DNA of 56,259 bases from Nitrosopumilus sp. (GCF_025698945.1 NZ_JAILWM010000006.1:1-56259), one strand, 5' to 3'; positions 26,523 to 34,701 are shown, counted from the first letter of the stretch. The notes: generated by a model from the letters alone, not told the origin. A program made the numbers and translations.

Positions 26523-26618
26523 CTGAAATCAACATTACTATATAATATTTTATGTAGAAAAGTAGAAAAATCGAATTATTCTACAGAAATTCTTATAAGA
26601 AAAATAGATATTTTACTA
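26523..26618. promoter_or_regulatory. Divergent promoter region between the minus operon and the plus-strand trio
   Basis: Minus: TTCTACATAAAATATTATATAG upstream of ATG 26522 (22 nt, AT-rich TATA within). Plus: TTCTACAGAAATTCTTATAAG with TATA CTTATAAG near 26592-26599, 20-27 nt before ATG 26619. The two TTCTACA copies are in opposite orientation, so one regulator could govern both directions. Confidence 0.55.
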
Positions 26619-27008
26619 ATGATGAATCCTACCAAAATCATCAAAGATGATTTCAATGCTATCAATTGTGAATCAGAAAATTGTGGTTCACCAGCATGGG
26701 CATTCGCTAAATTATGCTGGATATGGGAATCACAAAAATTTGAAATGCGTGTGGTTTGTGGTGGATGTGACCATATACAATCAAAAGAATATTCTGAAGG
26801 TTTGATGGATGGAACAATTCTAGAACCAATTCAAGGATATGATAATTGGTACTATCCAGAAGATAAAAAAGAATATCAAGAAGTTTTACATTTTACACAA
26901 CATGAAAAATTAATTGAAATAGTTGGCTTACCTAGAATTCTTATTCAATATGGTTTTGGTAATCAAGAACTTGGAAGAACTGTAGTGCCACCAACAAGGT
27001 ATCCATGA
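26619..27008 (+). CDS. Plus-strand zinc-site protein, 129 residues
   Basis: INCESENCG and VCGGCDH give one zinc-binding pair set in the first half. Trp/Tyr-rich segments such as DNWYYPEDKKEY follow. ATG 26619 or 26622, 20-23 nt after the TATA box, so leaderless. First of only three genes on this strand. It overlaps the next gene by ATGA. Function unknown; the separate promoter suggests timing different from the rest. Confidence 0.65.
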   Translation: MMNPTKIIKDDFNAINCESENCGSPAWAFAKLCWIWESQKFEMRVVCGGCDHIQSKEYSEGLMDGTILEPIQGYDNWYYPEDKKEYQEVLHFTQHEKLIEIVGLPRILIQYGFGNQELGRTVVPPTRYP

Positions 27009-27259
27009 TGGAAGATTTTGATTGGCAAAAAGTGAAATGCCCACACCCATCATGTTCTGAAATTAGAAAAAATACACCTAAAAATAAAATCCATTTTGAT
27101 TCTAATATGTCAGATAGAAAGAAAGGTAAGATGGTATTTTGGTGTACTAATCATAACCCTTGGATTCATTTTGTGATTCAAATTTTCAAAGTAAAGAATC
27201 AGATAGTTTCAGTAAGACAATATGTATTCAAGGATAGATTACCAAAAGACGATGAATAG
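27005..27259 (+). CDS. Plus-strand 84-residue zinc protein
   Basis: CPHPSCSE and CTNHNP give Cys/His zinc ligands; basic helix KKGKMVFWCTNHNPW. Starts at the ATGA overlap with the preceding gene (ATG 27005) and overlaps the next gene by 8 nt. No family recognised. Confidence 0.65.
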   Translation: MMEDFDWQKVKCPHPSCSEIRKNTPKNKIHFDSNMSDRKKGKMVFWCTNHNPWIHFVIQIFKVKNQIVSVRQYVFKDRLPKDDE

Positions 27260-27443
27260 TTTCTTGCAGATCATCAAACATATCATTTCAATATTTAGAA
27301 AACATGTTAACAAGAACCAAATAAAAAACATCAATGACTACTCACAAAGGATGATTGAATTGAACAAGCAAGTAAGAATTAATTTTGTTGAATTTGTAAA
27401 CATGGTTCAGAAAATGCCATTGTATTTTCTTAGCCAATACTAA
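27252..27443 (+). CDS. Plus-strand 63-residue helical peptide
   Basis: MNSFLQIIKHIISIFRKHVN is an amphipathic basic helix, followed by NKQVRINFVEFVNMVQKMP. ATG 27252 overlaps the stop of the preceding gene. Possibly membrane-peripheral. Function unknown. Confidence 0.55.
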   Translation: MNSFLQIIKHIISIFRKHVNKNQIKNINDYSQRMIELNKQVRINFVEFVNMVQKMPLYFLSQY

Positions 27444-27624
27444 AATCTACAGTACCTTTAGAATTAGGCACAGCATCAAAAACTTTCTACCAAAACACCC
27501 ACCTATTTGGATAAAATGTTGCCCTAAAATGACATGTTCCCTCAATTTTATGCCTAGGAATTATGAGTAACCGATGGATCAGAAAATGTTCATGCGTAAC
27601 ATGTTTTGAAAATGCAATGATTGG
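27444..27624. other. Intergenic region between convergent transcripts
   Basis: 181 bp between the end of the plus trio and the end of the minus HNH-like gene. No gene recognised. It has scattered T-rich tracts and an interrupted CATG palindrome near 27590. Both transcripts probably end here, but no strong terminator hairpin is visible. Confidence 0.4.
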
Positions 27625-27930
27625 CTATTTTTTGTAAAATTCTTCTTTCCAAACATCGCCAATTCGATTATCAAATATTCTATGATGAAATGCACAGTAC
27701 AACAAAAAACATTCTGGATTAGTAAGTAAATCACATAATCTTTCCCAACTACTTCTTCCAGAATTTTTTGCTTTAGATAATTCTGTTTCAATTGCATGTG
27801 CAAATTCTAGATCATGTTTTGCATTACAACCATCCCACATACAAACCCCACCAAACCAATGAATTCTAATCAATCCAATTATAATCACATTTCTTTTTCC
27901 ACCAGAAATTGGTTTCTTCTTCTTTTTCAT
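27625..27930 (-). CDS. HNH-like nuclease domain protein, 101 residues
   Basis: GVCMWDGCNAKHDLEFAH (C30, C35, H45) and YCAFHH (C79, H82, H83) match the Cys/His layout of zinc-stabilised HNH endonucleases: a CxxxxC pair, a His after a beta hairpin, then CxxHH. The insert between them is longer than usual. HNH nucleases nick or cut DNA in phages and plasmids. A basic start MKKKKKPIS. Catalytic competence is uncertain. Last gene of the operon beginning at 32398. Confidence 0.55.
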   Translation of the reverse strand: MKKKKKPISGGKRNVIIIGLIRIHWFGGVCMWDGCNAKHDLEFAHAIETELSKAKNSGRSSWERLCDLLTNPECFLLYCAFHHRIFDNRIGDVWKEEFYKK

Positions 27931-28790
27931 TTTTTATTGGTTGTATTGTTTCTGTACTTTTCTTTCAATTCTTTTTTCTGTGTAGAATTAAATTCTGGTG
28001 AAATGTAAACCAGTTCACCATCATGTGTAAATTTTAATTGTACTCTATTATTTCTAACTGCATAAATCATTTCTTTTTCTTCATCTTTCATGAAAAACTT
28101 TCTATCATTACCAGCATGATAAACACCATAACTTAACATCGATGATACTGTTTCAAATGGAAGTATTGTTGTTAATATTTTTGCAAACTTGGTTTTAGAT
28201 ATGAATCCATAATCAATGAAATGGAAATCAAATCTGTTTTTACCAACCCAAATATCTCTATTGATTCCCCATCCCCCTGAATCCCATAATCGTTTCTTGT
28301 TTTCATATTTTTTTGGTTTTTCTTCAAATGTTGATTCGTATTCTATGTAATCCATTACCACTTTTCCATCATTGTGATATTTCTTCTTATGATACTCAAT
28401 GTTTGAAAATTTACTATTGCATATTCTACACCAATAGATATTCCTATTTGTGAAGAAATCCCTTTCATGAATTGCATCGCCACATCTATCACAAATTACT
28501 GCTTTTGAATACTGGTTCTTTTGATAATTATGTGATTTACAAAGATTTGTTGTGTATCTTCTTCTATTTCCTTTAGTTATTGTTTCTTCTGGTTCTTCTG
28601 GTTCTGCTAAGGTACAATCATAGTAATTATGGTTTCCATGTGTCCATATTTCTTTGATGTATTCTGCTTGGATTCTAGTTCTACAGTTTTTACATGTTGC
28701 ATGTAACCCATATCCAGATTTTGGTGATAATTCATCTTCAGGTTGTGATGCTTTTTTGTTAGTCAATCTTGAAAATTCCTTTTGATTCAA
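27927..28790 (-). CDS. 287-residue protein with three zinc-finger regions
   Basis: CKNCRTR, CDRCGDAIHERDFF, and CRICNSKFSNIEYHKKKYH, the last a C2H2-like finger. The C-terminal 130 residues are alpha/beta (WGINRDIWVGKNRFDFHF) without cysteines. It overlaps the upstream gene by 32 nt and the HNH-like gene by 4 nt. Probably DNA or RNA binding, acting with its HNH neighbour; this is inference. Confidence 0.65.
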   Translation of the reverse strand: MNQKEFSRLTNKKASQPEDELSPKSGYGLHATCKNCRTRIQAEYIKEIWTHGNHNYYDCTLAEPEEPEETITKGNRRRYTTNLCKSHNYQKNQYSKAVICDRCGDAIHERDFFTNRNIYWCRICNSKFSNIEYHKKKYHNDGKVVMDYIEYESTFEEKPKKYENKKRLWDSGGWGINRDIWVGKNRFDFHFIDYGFISKTKFAKILTTILPFETVSSMLSYGVYHAGNDRKFFMKDEEKEMIYAVRNNRVQLKFTHDGELVYISPEFNSTQKKELKEKYRNNTTNKK

Positions 28791-28962
28791 ATGATTCTTT
28801 ATGTAATGTTATTTCGTAATCAGTTACACCATGTCTTTTCAATTGTAATTTAGCATGTTTCACTGAATCTTTTGCTGATTTTTCTGATAGGAATCTAGTT
28901 TGCATGTTTGGGATTTGTATTGGCATTACGCCTTTATAGAAAATTAATTCAAAACTATTCAT
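28759..28962 (-). CDS. 67-residue protein, no recognised family
   Basis: A basic helix SEKSAKDSVKHAKLQLKRHG follows a short strand. DYEITLHKESFESKG may be a hairpin. Overlaps the zinc protein downstream by 32 nt and the 117-residue gene upstream by 8 nt. Confidence 0.55.
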   Translation of the reverse strand: MNSFELIFYKGVMPIQIPNMQTRFLSEKSAKDSVKHAKLQLKRHGVTDYEITLHKESFESKGIFKID

Positions 28963-29308
28963 ATTGATTCATCCTTTTTTGCTGTTCTTCTTGGCATTTC
29001 TGTAAAGCGATTTCATTTGCTTTCTTTTTTCTAATCTCAATATCTGGATATTGGTCAATGAATTTTTTCTGGTTCATGTAAAATGTAACAATATCATCGT
29101 ACATTTTATTTGGATCAAAGATTTTATTTTTCTTTTCTAACTCTATTTCTGCTTTTGTTCTTGGTGGTTTAGTTAGTTCTTTTCTAGCAATTTCTAATCC
29201 CATTACAATTCCTTCATAGTATTTTCTTTTCAGTGAATCGGCTTCTTCATACATTTTTTCTTTGTAATGTCCAATTTCTTCATCAATCCAATCTTTTCTA
29301 ATTCCCAT
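28955..29308 (-). CDS. 117-residue coiled-coil protein
   Basis: Strongly charged and helical throughout, e.g. EEADSLKRKYYEGIVMGLE and KKANEIALQKCQEEQQKR. No membrane segment. It may be a dimerising adaptor. The ATG at 29308 overlaps the 35-residue membrane peptide gene. Confidence 0.65.
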   Translation of the reverse strand: MGIRKDWIDEEIGHYKEKMYEEADSLKRKYYEGIVMGLEIARKELTKPPRTKAEIELEKKNKIFDPNKMYDDIVTFYMNQKKFIDQYPDIEIRKKKANEIALQKCQEEQQKRMNQYE

Positions 29309-29405
29309 ATCTTTTTCTATCCTTTTCTGCTAAGTAAACTGCTAATCCAATATATGCACCAGCAATTGAAAATCCAACTATTGCAATTAATAATGGAAGT
29401 ATCAT
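29298..29405 (-). CDS. 35-residue membrane peptide
   Basis: ATG 29405 to TAG 29298: one hydrophobic helix (LLIAIVGFSIAGAYIGLAVY) with a basic tail KDRKRYGN. Its ATG overlaps the stop of the zinc protein upstream (TAATG), a good sign of translation. Confidence 0.55.
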   Translation of the reverse strand: MILPLLIAIVGFSIAGAYIGLAVYLAEKDRKRYGN

Positions 29406-29569
29406 TATCTGAAAACCCTGTTATCTTCTTGGCAACAATTTCTTGAACAATAAACCGAATATCTGTATGGTCTTTTCTTTACTTTAACATAAACTGCATT
29501 ATTAACATCATTATCTTTTATTGCTACACCACAATTATCACACTGTGCAAAAAGATTATCAGTTGTCAT
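29405..29569 (-). CDS. 54-residue zinc-ribbon protein
   Basis: ATG 29569 to TAA 29405. QCDNCG and YCSRNCC about 30 residues apart form a zinc ribbon of the kind seen in small phage proteins. TAATG overlap with the membrane peptide gene. Confidence 0.6.
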   Translation of the reverse strand: MTTDNLFAQCDNCGVAIKDNDVNNAVYVKVKKRPYRYSVYCSRNCCQEDNRVFR

Positions 29570-29571
29570 TT

Positions 29572-30552
29572 TCAGTGTTTCCTATAAACAATCATTGGTT
29601 CATCAGTCCAACATTTCCTACAATCTTTACATTTGTTGTTTTGAAATGATGCTATACAATTGAAAGTAACATTACTTGTTCCATCAGAAACCATAGAAGT
29701 TAAAACACCAATCTTTTCAGCAAATTTAAAATCTGGAAATTCATTTATGTGAATTGCAGATAATCTAATCTTCAGATTTGGTACAAATTTTCTTAATGGT
29801 ATTTTACCCCTTGATTTCCAATATTCTTCAAGAACCTCTTTTTCTTGTGTTGGAAGCCAATGTACTGTATCCCTAGTTTTCATAGCAACACAAACAATCT
29901 TTGATAAATGTTCTACAGAAACTAAATCACCTGTATCATGCCATCTGAATTCCTTCATCTCATGATACTTTATCAGATAAACCATAGCATCAACCCAATC
30001 TTGATGAAAAATTGCAATACTTCTTTTTTCCATCGCAATTTTAACCCATGATTGACTATACCAACCATTGAATCCATAACAGCAACTGCATGATGTATTT
30101 TCTTCTAAATGTAACTTTGAACCATTATTACATGTAGAAACTGGTAAAGCGTATCCATAGGTTGGAATCTTTGATGGTTTTGATAGACTTCCAATAACCT
30201 TTATTGCTTTATGGTAAGAATCAATATTTCCTTCAACAATCATATTTTTTTGATTTCTTCTATTTTTTCTAATTCTTACATAAGGAAATTCTGAAATTGT
30301 CATGAAATAATGATTACCGTTTGGATTCTTTTTTCCAATCTCTCTTTTACCTAAAAATATCATTTCTTCTAAATAGAACCTAGCGTACTTTGATAATTCT
30401 TCTTCATCAAATCTATCTTCAATTTTTAAGTCAATGAAAATTTTCTTCAGAACTCGTAACATTTTTGTAGAATATTTACCACCTTTTTTTGGAATCTTTG
30501 ATAGAATGATTCCCCTTGTATTCACTTTTGGTTGTTCTATTGTACTACTCAT
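29572..30552 (-). CDS. GP88-like protein with cysteine clusters, 326 residues
   Basis: Residues 100-326 fit the phage GP88-type pattern: a CSCC cluster (C155, C157, C158) after a small-residue loop, FRWHDTGDL (203-210) like the R.H..GD signature, then HWLPTQEK where the family has a strand ending in T-K. A second cysteine group, C308-C311-C314, comes late. The family is frequent in phages and other mobile elements; its reaction is not established. The N-terminal 90 residues look like a winged-helix-type domain. It overlaps the upstream gene by 4 nt. Family call is from memory of the motif order. Confidence 0.5.
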   Translation of the reverse strand: MSSTIEQPKVNTRGIILSKIPKKGGKYSTKMLRVLKKIFIDLKIEDRFDEEELSKYARFYLEEMIFLGKREIGKKNPNGNHYFMTISEFPYVRIRKNRRNQKNMIVEGNIDSYHKAIKVIGSLSKPSKIPTYGYALPVSTCNNGSKLHLEENTSCSCCYGFNGWYSQSWVKIAMEKRSIAIFHQDWVDAMVYLIKYHEMKEFRWHDTGDLVSVEHLSKIVCVAMKTRDTVHWLPTQEKEVLEEYWKSRGKIPLRKFVPNLKIRLSAIHINEFPDFKFAEKIGVLTSMVSDGTSNVTFNCIASFQNNKCKDCRKCWTDEPMIVYRKH

Positions 30553-30806
30553 TCTTCTAACATCCCAATTTTTTCATGTTCTAATCTTGCAACATTTACC
30601 ATCTTTTCTATCTCTAAAATTAATTTAGAACTCTCTAGTTTGAAATTTTCTTCTTCATTTATTGTAGATTCTTCAGTAGTTTTTCTTTGTCTTTTCAAAA
30701 TGAATTTTACAGTTTTTTCAAATATTTCTGTTTTAAGAATATCATCTACCTTGATATGCTTCAATGCTTTTTCTAAGTTATCTAATTCTTTACTCATTTC
30801 AATCAC
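30549..30806 (-). CDS. 85-residue coiled-coil protein
   Basis: Helical and charged from end to end (EKTVKFILKRQRKTTEESTI), with ATGA overlaps to neighbours. Probably an oligomeric adaptor. Function unknown. Confidence 0.6.
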   Translation of the reverse strand: MIEMSKELDNLEKALKHIKVDDILKTEIFEKTVKFILKRQRKTTEESTINEEENFKLESSKLILEIEKMVNVARLEHEKIGMLEE

Positions 30807-30988
30807 ATTGAAGAATTAATTACTTTTAACATTTGTTGTAAATTTTTTGGATTTATGAATTTTCTACCATCTAAAAATACTGCAATTTCAATATTTTTTG
30901 GTATCTTAACCCATGTATCAACAACATTTTTTGGAATGTCAAGCATCTTTATTTCTGGTTCTTTGAATCCACCACTTCCAGAACCCAT
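30803..30988 (-). CDS. 61-residue protein, no recognised family
   Basis: Gly/Ser start then NIEIAVFLDGRKFINPKN, a strand-turn-helix unit. Starts at the TGATG overlap with the 32-residue gene. Confidence 0.55.
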   Translation of the reverse strand: MGSGSGGFKEPEIKMLDIPKNVVDTWVKIPKNIEIAVFLDGRKFINPKNLQQMLKVINSSM

Positions 30989-31086
30989 CAGATCATCAAT
31001 TCCTTTAGTTCTAAAATTAAAAGTGCTGGATAATTACTAAGGAATCTCACATCAATATTTATCAAATCAAGGATTTTGAATATCAT
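30988..31086 (-). CDS. 32-residue peptide
   Basis: ATG 31086 to TGA 30988, with ATGA overlap upstream and TGATG downstream. Hydrophobic helix pieces (FLSNYPALLILELKELM). The perfect fit between neighbours is the main support. Confidence 0.45.
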   Translation of the reverse strand: MIFKILDLINIDVRFLSNYPALLILELKELMI

Positions 31087-31373
31087 GCCCATCTTCTTTT
31101 CTTCCATTCTTTTTGACATAAATCAGTAAAGTATAACATCAGATAGAGATATACACCTGTACCAACAATCCAAATTATTGAATATTTCATAAAATCTTCT
31201 TCAGTACAATCAATTTTACTTTCTGTTAATTTTTCTAACAATGATTCAGAATCATCTAATAGACATGCAAAAATTAATTCTTCAAATTGAAGAACCAGAT
31301 ATACGCCACTGAAAAATGCAACTACAGCAAAAAGTATCATTAATGAAAAAAATACTTTAGATTTGATTTTCAT
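31083..31373 (-). CDS. Two-helix membrane protein, 96 residues
   Basis: Hydrophobic segments near residues 8-28 and 64-84, with a negatively charged outer loop holding two cysteines (FACLLDD, DCTEED) and a basic tail QKEWKKRRWA. No family recognised. Confidence 0.65.
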   Translation of the reverse strand: MKIKSKVFFSLMILFAVVAFFSGVYLVLQFEELIFACLLDDSESLLEKLTESKIDCTEEDFMKYSIIWIVGTGVYLYLMLYFTDLCQKEWKKRRWA

Positions 31374-31597
31374 CTTATTCTAACCACATCAGCATCGCAG
31401 ATTTCTTTCTTTTGGTTTTCTGCAAAATGTTCTTCATAATTATAGAATTCACCATTGATAACTGAATTTGAATCAACATGTGAATCATCTATATGTCGTT
31501 GAATGTCAAGTGTCTTTCCACTATCATTAATCGAAATACATATCCCATTTTCAGTTGTTACTAAAATTCGGTTTGATGAATAAGGTTTAATTTTCAT
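31370..31597 (-). CDS. 75-residue beta-rich protein
   Basis: NRILVTTENGICISINDSGK looks like a strand hairpin. The remainder is acidic with His residues. ATGA overlap with the downstream membrane protein. Function unknown. Confidence 0.6.
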   Translation of the reverse strand: MKIKPYSSNRILVTTENGICISINDSGKTLDIQRHIDDSHVDSNSVINGEFYNYEEHFAENQKKEICDADVVRIR

Positions 31598-31598
31598 T

Positions 31599-32258
31599 TC
31601 ATCTTACCCTTGGAAATCTACTGCCATTTGGTTTTAAGAAATATTTTGCACGAATAGCCTTCCAGTTACCAATATTTTCACATCTATCATCTTCATCAAA
31701 ACCATGTGGGTTTGCTCTAATATGTTTCCTAATTTCATATTCTGTATTTTTAACAAATGGTCTAATTGTAAAATCTCTTGGTTTTTTTGGTTTTGTTGCA
31801 ATACAAATCAAATCAGAATCTTCAGTTAATTTATCAGAAACAACATTCCATTTCAAATATCTATCATATCTATCTTTATAACACCATTCACCATTCTTGA
31901 AAGGTTGAACTGCTTCTGTACCCCTTAATCTTGGTGGTATGTAATAACCTGAAACAAAACACCATTTAGGATCATCATCTTCTATAAAATCCCAAAATGC
32001 AACAAATTTATCAGTTGATTTCTTTTCAAGTTTCATTAACTCTTTTTCTTCAAATTTATTATAACGATGTAAATCATATCCTTGTTTTCTAATACATGCT
32101 CTATTTCCTTCAAGTCTTGAATAATCATAGTATCCAACTTCAATATCAGTTCCAATATCATCTACAATTGCAAAAATAGTTCTATTTGGTTTTTTAAGTA
32201 AAGAAAGTAATTTGTTATTCAATTTTTCATCTGAAGTGTTTTTTACTGATTTTTTCAT
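31599..32258 (-). CDS. 219-residue protein, no recognised family
   Basis: Basic N terminus, then alpha/beta segments (RTIFAIVDDIGTDIEVGYYD) and Trp/Tyr-rich loops (FKNGEWCYKDRYDRYLKW). No paired cysteines, no membrane segment. It starts at the ATGA overlap with the ribbon-helix-helix gene, suggesting a functional pair such as regulator plus effector; that is only inference. Confidence 0.6.
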   Translation of the reverse strand: MKKSVKNTSDEKLNNKLLSLLKKPNRTIFAIVDDIGTDIEVGYYDYSRLEGNRACIRKQGYDLHRYNKFEEKELMKLEKKSTDKFVAFWDFIEDDDPKWCFVSGYYIPPRLRGTEAVQPFKNGEWCYKDRYDRYLKWNVVSDKLTEDSDLICIATKPKKPRDFTIRPFVKNTEYEIRKHIRANPHGFDEDDRCENIGNWKAIRAKYFLKPNGSRFPRVR

Positions 32259-32398
32259 TTCAATACCTTTCTTAACACTTCATTCAATACTTTTGAATAA
32301 CTGTATGATGATTGTTCTTGTTGAATCAATTTCGCTTGTCTATTGCGTAATTTTCTATCCAGATCATCATCAATCATGATTGTTATCCTTTTACTCAT
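32255..32398 (-). CDS. Ribbon-helix-helix (CopG/Arc-type) regulator, 47 residues
   Basis: ATG 32398 to TGA 32255. KRITIMIDDDLDRKL is the strand and first helix; SYSKVLNEVLRKVLK is the second helix. This is the standard size of an RHH dimer that binds DNA through paired strands. First gene of the long operon down to 27625. Likely autoregulates that promoter and possibly others. Confidence 0.65.
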   Translation of the reverse strand: MSKRITIMIDDDLDRKLRNRQAKLIQQEQSSYSYSKVLNEVLRKVLK

Positions 32399-32414
32399 TA
32401 AACAGCAAAATCGT

Positions 32415-32443
32415 AAAAAGTATTAAAGTATTATTGTAAAAAA
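32415..32443 (-). promoter_or_regulatory. Promoter of the RHH operon
   Basis: TTTTTTACAATAATACTTTA (minus strand) starts 45 nt before ATG 32398, combining the upstream element and a TATA-like TTTAATA. Confidence 0.6.
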
Positions 32444-32460
32444 GAAAATTCCCCTAAATC

Positions 32461-32781
32461 CTATGCTGGTTTAGGTTCTTTTGGTTTTTTTTCTGGTTTT
32501 GGCATTGTTAGGGCTAGAGTTATTGCATCTGAAGCCAATGTTAACAAACTGTTTCTAGTTATTTCTTCAAGATTTCCTGTAAGTTTTTTCTTGAAAGATT
32601 TGTCAGTTGGAACATTTTTTCCAGCATCAACACGTTTTACGATGCTATCTGCAATTCTCAAAACTTCCTTGCCACTTTCGGATAAATTCTTCTTAGCGGT
32701 TTTTTCATCGTTTCTACCCTTGTTATAGATAGATTCGGCACTTTTCAGAATTTTATCCTTCACTTCTTGGGAAAGTTCCAT
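32461..32781 (-). CDS. 106-residue basic helical protein
   Basis: Lys/Ala-rich and helical, with a Pro/Lys tail (MPKPEKKPKEPKPA). ATG 32781 is chosen over GTG 32799 because the promoter element lies exactly 43 nt upstream. Monocistronic. Composition suggests DNA binding or an abundant chromatin-like or packaging protein; no family recognised. Confidence 0.65.
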   Translation of the reverse strand: MELSQEVKDKILKSAESIYNKGRNDEKTAKKNLSESGKEVLRIADSIVKRVDAGKNVPTDKSFKKKLTGNLEEITRNSLLTLASDAITLALTMPKPEKKPKEPKPA

Positions 32782-32804
32782 GATTGAACAAAAAGCCACT
32801 AGGA

Positions 32805-32824
32805 TATAACAATTATTGTAAAAA
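32805..32824 (-). promoter_or_regulatory. Promoter of the 106-residue basic protein
   Basis: TTTTTACAATAATTGTTATA on the minus strand, 43 nt before ATG 32781. Upstream element plus TATA box. Confidence 0.6.
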
Positions 32825-32968
32825 CATCAATTTTTGAAGAAAAAATGTACCTTGATATGCTTTTTTACGATTTTGCAGAAGGTAAGTGGCATATTAAGGC
32901 GAAGCACATATCACTTCAATTTTCATTAAAAAAAAATGAAGATAATAAGATTTGTTGTAAAAAACTGA

Positions 32969-33304
32969 TTAGAAACCTAAATTGAATCCTTCAAACTTAA
33001 TGATTCCATATACAACCACAATATCCACAATTATGTGAAGAATTGAAGAAAGTATCATTGGTTTCACACCTTTTTCGATTCCATAGAATAGCCACCAAAA
33101 ACCAAGTGCTGTATATCCAATCCAAGTAAATAATGAAACATCTTGTGCTGATTCATTTTCATAGATTGTAAGCACTTGTGGAACAGTTATGAATAATGAA
33201 ACAATGATTAACGCATATCCTATGTAATCTAATTCTTTTTTATCTTGTTGAGCAAGATGAATTGGTGAAATCCATTTTAGAACCAATTTTAGATTAACCC
33301 CCAT
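32969..33304 (-). CDS. SemiSWEET/PQ-loop membrane protein
   Basis: 111 residues with three helices. VPQVLTIYENESAQDVSLFT around P42-Q43 is the PQ-loop signature, followed by WIGYTALGFWWLFYGIEKG and a third helix. Prokaryotic SemiSWEETs are this size and dimerise to pass sugars across the membrane. It overlaps the upstream membrane protein gene by 16 nt. A transporter on such an element is unusual; it could change host uptake or serve another membrane role. Confidence 0.6.
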   Translation of the reverse strand: MGVNLKLVLKWISPIHLAQQDKKELDYIGYALIIVSLFITVPQVLTIYENESAQDVSLFTWIGYTALGFWWLFYGIEKGVKPMILSSILHIIVDIVVVYGIIKFEGFNLGF

Positions 33305-33954
33305 TCTTCTAATTTTCCTTTCTTATGATGATGGATCAGAATCGCCCATCCACCAATCAATGATATTAACCCAAAAATCATCAAAATAAACAAATCTGAA
33401 TTATTTACATTGGAATTGATTCCATGATTTTGAACATATTGGAATAATCCTACACCGTTTAACCAAGGTAAATCATCTGGAACTGGAAGTTTTCTACTTA
33501 CATAATAAAGCCAATCAAGCCAACCAAAATAATATAATGAAAGTACGCTGTATCCATACATTCCAGTGATTATGAATAGCATTGGATTAATTGATGCACC
33601 AGCCAATATTCCAGAAAACAATCTAAATATCATTACAAAAACTACAAAGAAAATAACAATTATCAATAACATCATCCAATATTGCCCACCCAATCTAAGT
33701 TGTTCATCTTGTTCTGAAAGGAATGTATTTTTTAGAAAATTAGTTAATGGATTATTTACAAGTAATTCTAATCTTCTTTCTTCACAAAAATCAGTAATTA
33801 CTTCAGGTGGACATCCCGCTATAATTGGTCTAACAAAACCATCATGAATTACAATATCTATAACTGTAAATAAAATTAAAAATGAAACTGCGATTCCAAT
33901 TGCAAAAGCAAATTCATATCCAGAAGGTTGTGGATTTGCTAATAAATCTCTCAT
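33289..33954 (-). CDS. Five-helix membrane protein, 221 residues
   Basis: Hydrophobic stretches near residues 14-34, 92-112, 118-142, 150-165 and 188-206. The long outer loop (about 45-85) has two cysteines (GCPPEVITDFC). The basic tail holds HHHKKGKLEEW. Co-transcribed with the PQ-loop protein. No family recognised. Confidence 0.65.
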   Translation of the reverse strand: MRDLLANPQPSGYEFAFAIGIAVSFLILFTVIDIVIHDGFVRPIIAGCPPEVITDFCEERRLELLVNNPLTNFLKNTFLSEQDEQLRLGGQYWMMLLIIVIFFVVFVMIFRLFSGILAGASINPMLFIITGMYGYSVLSLYYFGWLDWLYYVSRKLPVPDDLPWLNGVGLFQYVQNHGINSNVNNSDLFILMIFGLISLIGGWAILIHHHKKGKLEEWGLI

Positions 33955-34700
33955 TGTAATCTTTTTTGGATATGTTTTACAAAATCAATTATATCATCTG
34001 GTAGTGGTTCATAAAGCCATGCTGAACCCCACTGATAACCATTATCAACATAAGCATCATTATCTTTTAGAATCTGAACTTTTCTATCATAAAATTCATC
34101 CAAATGTGCATATTTGGAATCATTGATATGTTCATCAATTATTGATTCTTGTTTCTTTGTTCCAGCATTCAGATCATTCAAATGCCATCTATCCCAAACA
34201 TCCAACAATTTTCTAAATTCTTCATCAGATATTCCATTAACTTTGATATTTCCTTTTTCAAATTGCTCTCTAAGTGTATCTTGTATTTGTCCACCAGTTG
34301 TAATATCAGAATGATTTGAATTCCATATTCCACCAGAAATTCCTAACTCTAATGGATTCTTGTATTCTTTACCATCGATTCCTTTTTGTGGATGGTCTTT
34401 TTCTCTTAACTCAACATTTAGTGTAACTGCTTGACTTCTTCCATTGTAATCAAAATCTTTTACACTTGCAACTACTGGTTCATTTCCAATTTTCTTAACT
34501 TCTTTTTTTGGAAAAACATCTTCAACTGGAAACTCTCTAGAAGATGTTTCTAATTTCTTTGAACCACGTTGCATGAATCCAGTACCAACTTCAACATCCG
34601 TTGATGTGTTTATTGAATCAGAACTAATCTTACTTGGTTTTTCAGTTGGAATGAAATCATGTCCACCTTTATTATTTTCTTTACTGAATCCTTTCACCAT
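33951..34700 (-). CDS. RWHLND-type plasmid/phage protein with N-terminal tag, 249 residues
   Basis: Residues 12-35 carry a GGHDFIP tag and KISSDSINTSTDV, shared with the next gene. The body contains WDRWHLNDLNAGTKKQ and a later YQWGSAWLYEPLPDDII. I recall similar W-x-RWHLND...G-x-x-x-Q...YG-x-x-WL...LP sequences in plasmid and phage proteins of unknown role, but cannot verify this. GGTGA precedes ATG 34700. Soluble; could be an injected or virion-associated protein given the shared tag. Confidence 0.55.
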   Translation of the reverse strand: MVKGFSKENNKGGHDFIPTEKPSKISSDSINTSTDVEVGTGFMQRGSKKLETSSREFPVEDVFPKKEVKKIGNEPVVASVKDFDYNGRSQAVTLNVELREKDHPQKGIDGKEYKNPLELGISGGIWNSNHSDITTGGQIQDTLREQFEKGNIKVNGISDEEFRKLLDVWDRWHLNDLNAGTKKQESIIDEHINDSKYAHLDEFYDRKVQILKDNDAYVDNGYQWGSAWLYEPLPDDIIDFVKHIQKRLQ

Positions 34701-34701
34701 T

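Noticed and set aside
27579-27803. 74-codon minus-strand frame overlapping the HNH-like gene
   Set aside because: It lies in another frame within the HNH-like gene, whose Cys/His motif is clear.
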